Shown here: piece by piece, positions 59,270 to 64,000 of the stretch
How positions within the stretch are numbered: position 1 is the stretch's first letter
How the letters are laid out: each line of letters starts with the position of its first letter
Assembly: GCA_902800925.1 (NCBI GenBank)
Contig: CADCGD010000004.1
Location: forward strand, 48,495 to 112,494
Length of the DNA: 64,000 nt
Direction: 5' to 3'
Source of the DNA: an uncultured Bacteroidales bacterium
Lineage (GTDB): Bacteria; Bacteroidota; Bacteroidia; Bacteroidales; Bacteroidaceae
Notes under the pieces: model-generated
The model's database searches: none
The model's input: only the letters and a program-made list of their open reading frames with translations
What the model was told of the DNA's origin: nothing
Made by a program: the position numbers and the translations under genes

Positions 59270-61213
59270 CTACGAACCCGTAATTATCAAGGCAGACTGC
59301 GGAGCCACGGTAACCTGATTGTCTGTAAAGGAGTCGATACCGTTCAGGTCGATGACACCAGAAGCGCAAATTACCGTGTAATGTCCTTCGGGGACACTAA
59401 CGGTCTGTTGGCGACGGGTAGGATTGAGCACCACGATGACGTTGTTCACAACACAGCCCACAGCCCCTGTAATGTTATAGGCCACCACACCACGGGGAGC
59501 ATCAAGGAAGCATAATTTGTCGCGTACCTCGTCAGCACTGCCCAGACGGAAGTGCGGATATTGCTTGCGCAACGCTATCAGGTTCTTGTAGTATTCGAAG
59601 ACCTGTGGATAGCGCAACTTGTTCTGCCAGTCAAGCTGGTTGATGGAGTCGGGCGACTCGAAGCTGTTATGCACTCCTTTTTTGTTGCGCAGCAGTTCCT
59701 CACCACTGAGCATGAAGGGCACACCCTGCGAGGTAAAGACGGCCGTCTGAGCCAGTAAGTCGAGACGAATCAACTCGTCTTCCTTAACACGAGGGATACT
59801 TGCCTTCAAACGATCCACCAGACACATGTCATCATGACAAGAGACATAGGACATCATCTGGGTGGGTTCCACAGCCCACGGTGCCTTGGAGTAGTTCACC
59901 TTCTTCATATCTACCTGCGGATGCTGGATGCAACCTACGAGGCCGAACTTCAGGCTCTCCACATTAATATCAATAGTTGTCTTTGTTGTCTCAGTTGTCG
60001 TTAAATCACAATCTTTTGTCGTAAAGAATCCCAGCCAACCCGGTTTGGTATCGTCAGAGAACGGGCCACGCAGAGCATCGCGTATCTCATCAGAGAAAGC
60101 GGCAATGCCAGGCATCTGCGGAATATTGGCCTTCATGCCCAGTTTCTCGTTGGGTAATGCACACGCGCCAGCACTCCAGCCCTCGCCATATATAAATATG
60201 GTGGGGTCTATCTCGTTGACCATCTGCCGTATTTGGTTCATCGTCTCGATGTCGTGACAACCCATCAGGTCGAAGCGGAAACCGTCGATGTGGTATTCGT
60301 TAATCCAGTATTTCACTGACTCCATCATGAAACGGCGCATCATAGGCTTTTCGGATGCCGTCTCATTGCCACAGCCACTGCCATTGCTATAGCCCGACGG
60401 AGAACCGTCGGGAGTAGTGGCTATCTTACGGTAGAAATAGTCGGGGTAGGTCTTTTGGAAGTTGGAGTTGTCGATGTTGTACGTGTGGTTATAGACCACG
60501 TCGAGGATAACGCGGATACCAGCATTGTGGAGTGCCTGCACCATCTGCTTGAACTCACGGATCCGCACGGCAGGATCAGCGGGATTGGTGGAATACGAAC
60601 CCTCAGGAACATTGTAGTTTACAGGGTCGTAACCCCAGTTATACTGAGGCTCATTGAGACGTGTCTCGTCAACTGAACCATAGTCATAGCTGGGCAGTAT
60701 ATGCACCGCATTGATACCCAGGTCCTTCAGATGCTTGATGGCCCACGGTTCCGTTAGCGCCAGAAACTTACCCGGATATTTAGCATCCTTGCGGGCAATG
60801 GAGAAGTCGCGATGGTGCATCTCATAGACTACAAGGTCAACAGGTGATTTACAGACGGGACGCTTATCCCTCTCCCACCCTGCAGGATTGGTGGTCGTGA
60901 GATCGAGGATATATGCCTCCTTACCATTGGTACCCACGGCCTTGGCAAAGACACCTGGTGTATCGCCGTGACCGGTATTGAACACATAGGGCTGTCCCTG
61001 CAGGTCACCCTTCACAGTAGCCGTCCACAGGCAGTCTCCCGTCTTCCTCATCTTCACCTTCTTCTTACCCACCTTCACAGTACACTTGGCATTATTGGGA
61101 GCAAAGAGTTTGAAAACAGTCTGCTCTGGCGAGTACGTCATCTCGTCGAACTGAAAGTCCTGGGCAGAGGCAAGAGCAGGCATCATCATCAACATAAAAT
61201 ACAACTTCTTCAT
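59270..61213 (-). CDS. pulA: Type I pullulanase, secreted
   Basis: The 647-residue GH13 enzyme cleaves alpha-1,6 branches of pullulan and starch. A signal peptide ends ASAQ. A CBM48-like beta domain lies about 25-105. The type I pullulanase motif YNWGYDPVNYNVPEGSYST starts at residue 191. Catalytic residues are Asp315 (GFRFDLMG), Glu344 (YGEGW) and the Asp of SYVSCHDDMCL; the first conserved region is DVVYNHTYN. It lies in the malQ-GH97-pulA starch unit, with a long inverted repeat before its start. Confidence 0.95.
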   Translation of the reverse strand: MKKLYFMLMMMPALASAQDFQFDEMTYSPEQTVFKLFAPNNAKCTVKVGKKKVKMRKTGDCLWTATVKGDLQGQPYVFNTGHGDTPGVFAKAVGTNGKEAYILDLTTTNPAGWERDKRPVCKSPVDLVVYEMHHRDFSIARKDAKYPGKFLALTEPWAIKHLKDLGINAVHILPSYDYGSVDETRLNEPQYNWGYDPVNYNVPEGSYSTNPADPAVRIREFKQMVQALHNAGIRVILDVVYNHTYNIDNSNFQKTYPDYFYRKIATTPDGSPSGYSNGSGCGNETASEKPMMRRFMMESVKYWINEYHIDGFRFDLMGCHDIETMNQIRQMVNEIDPTIFIYGEGWSAGACALPNEKLGMKANIPQMPGIAAFSDEIRDALRGPFSDDTKPGWLGFFTTKDCDLTTTETTKTTIDINVESLKFGLVGCIQHPQVDMKKVNYSKAPWAVEPTQMMSYVSCHDDMCLVDRLKASIPRVKEDELIRLDLLAQTAVFTSQGVPFMLSGEELLRNKKGVHNSFESPDSINQLDWQNKLRYPQVFEYYKNLIALRKQYPHFRLGSADEVRDKLCFLDAPRGVVAYNITGAVGCVVNNVIVVLNPTRRQQTVSVPEGHYTVICASGVIDLNGIDSFTDNQVTVAPQSALIITGS

Positions 61214-61250
61214 ATTTGTTCTTCTTTTACGACAACTTGGTTATTTTTTT

Positions 61251-61377
61251 TAAGACAACTTGGACAACTAAAACAACTTAGGACAACTCTTTTGTAGGCT
61301 AATATCAATGTTCTCTGCAAGCAGAGTGTGGCGTTGCATTGTCCAATGTTGTCCTAAGTTGTCCAAGTTGTCTTAAA
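61251..61377. repeat. Nested inverted repeat between the GH97 gene and pulA
   Basis: A left arm (61251-61288) made of GACAACTTGG / GGACAACT words is mirrored by a right arm (61349-61377) with the same sequence minus about nine bases. A second hairpin, CTCTGC-AA-GCAGAG (61314-61327), lies between them. It could be a transcript hairpin that tunes pulA relative to the GH97 gene. Confidence 0.65.
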
Positions 61378-61419
61378 TTATAACTCATCGTTGTTTTTTT
61401 ATAACATATCGGTTGTCGT

Positions 61420-63693
<2,274 letters not shown>

Positions 63694-64000
63694 TTACTTT
63701 CGGCCGCTTTGGGTTATCAATGTCTTGATCTCATTATTGAACTCATCTTCCTTGAGCAGTTGCTCGAGGGTGATATGCATACGATAGCGCCAATAGTGGC
63801 GAGGATTAGCAGGGATATTGATACGTTCAGCGTTCTGGTCGGGCAGACGCAGGCGCTCGTCGATAGACAGCCAGTCTTGCAGTGACAGCAGACAGAGCAT
63901 AGACGGTGACGTCAGATGACGACTGACGATGTCTCTGGCCAGCCAGCCTGGCAGTGGATGAGGAGCAGCACCGCCACGATAGAGCATGGTATTGTAGTAG
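63694..64000 (-). CDS. malQ: 4-alpha-glucanotransferase, C-terminal part (cut by window edge)
   Basis: The frame is open to the last base, so the N-terminus lies beyond the window; about 100 residues are visible. The end PSMLCLLSLQDWLSIDERLR with NIPANPRHYWRYRMHITLEQ is the characteristic C-terminus of amylomaltase (GH77), where the QD..L...R..N.P......W.WR pattern closes the barrel. It transfers glucan segments between maltodextrins. It is followed by the GH97 gene and pulA in the same direction, a starch-processing set. Confidence 0.87.
   Translation of the reverse strand, partial: YYNTMLYRGGAAPHPLPGWLARDIVSRHLTSPSMLCLLSLQDWLSIDERLRLPDQNAERINIPANPRHYWRYRMHITLEQLLKEDEFNNEIKTLITQSGRK

Overview
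The window looks like a chromosome segment of a Prevotella-like member of the Bacteroidales. The evidence is: TAnnTTTG promoter boxes and almost no Shine-Dalgarno sites; SusC/SusD and many TonB-dependent receptors; lipoproteins with acidic residues after the lipobox cysteine; GH97, pullulanase and a C10 (prevotellin/streptopain-like) protease; and Bacteroidota-specific families (DUF4834, DUF2490, DUF5074-type BtuG). No transposase, integrase, phage gene or CRISPR array is visible.

Region 1 (1-29 kb) is a cobamide island. 0.2-5.8 kb: a cobalamin-riboswitch operon btuB-btuG-btuF-btuC for vitamin B12 capture and import, divergent from a second btuF-btuC pair; no ABC ATPase is present for either. 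8.0-19.8 kb: a second riboswitch operon, TonB receptor - CbiK-like lipoprotein - TonB receptor, then four two-domain fusions (CbiH-CbiC, CbiE-CbiT, CbiG-CbiF, CbiJ-CbiD) covering most of anaerobic corrin-ring synthesis. 19.9-24.5 kb (+ strand): cbiA (split by a frameshift), cobQ, cobD, cbiB. 26.5-29.0 kb (- strand): cobS, cobU, cobT. CbiL and the corrinoid adenosyltransferase are not in the window.

Region 2 (29-43.5 kb) is mostly housekeeping: two unknown secreted proteins, a HAD phosphatase, thioredoxin without a normal start codon directly behind dnaE, psd-pssA, DUF4834, an unknown membrane protein, pyrH, birA, a four-helix-bundle/zinc-finger protein and tadA. Three arrays of one octanucleotide sit around birA, the four-helix-bundle gene and tadA.

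Region 3 (43.7-64 kb): a C10 protease beside a SusC-SusD-lipoprotein operon; a coiled-coil lipoprotein; rsmI, tdk and tRNA-Lys; a LUD-domain protein; a VTC polyphosphate polymerase - DUF4956 - DUF2490 - Cthe_2159-type beta-helix operon with a truncated paralog; and a starch operon malQ-GH97-pulA that runs off the right edge.

The most unusual signal is in the DNA of the cobamide genes. A palindromic element of about 105 bp sits in frame and in the same orientation in cobT and cobU, encodes nearly the same 35-residue peptide in both, and has compensated stem changes; half of it recurs in pssA. Other short word repeats are embedded in frame in cobQ, cbiB, cobT, btuF, btuC and birA. Other leads are a predicted surface-exposed CbiK lipoprotein under riboswitch control, several predicted leaderless mRNAs, and the VTC/DUF4956 envelope operon.
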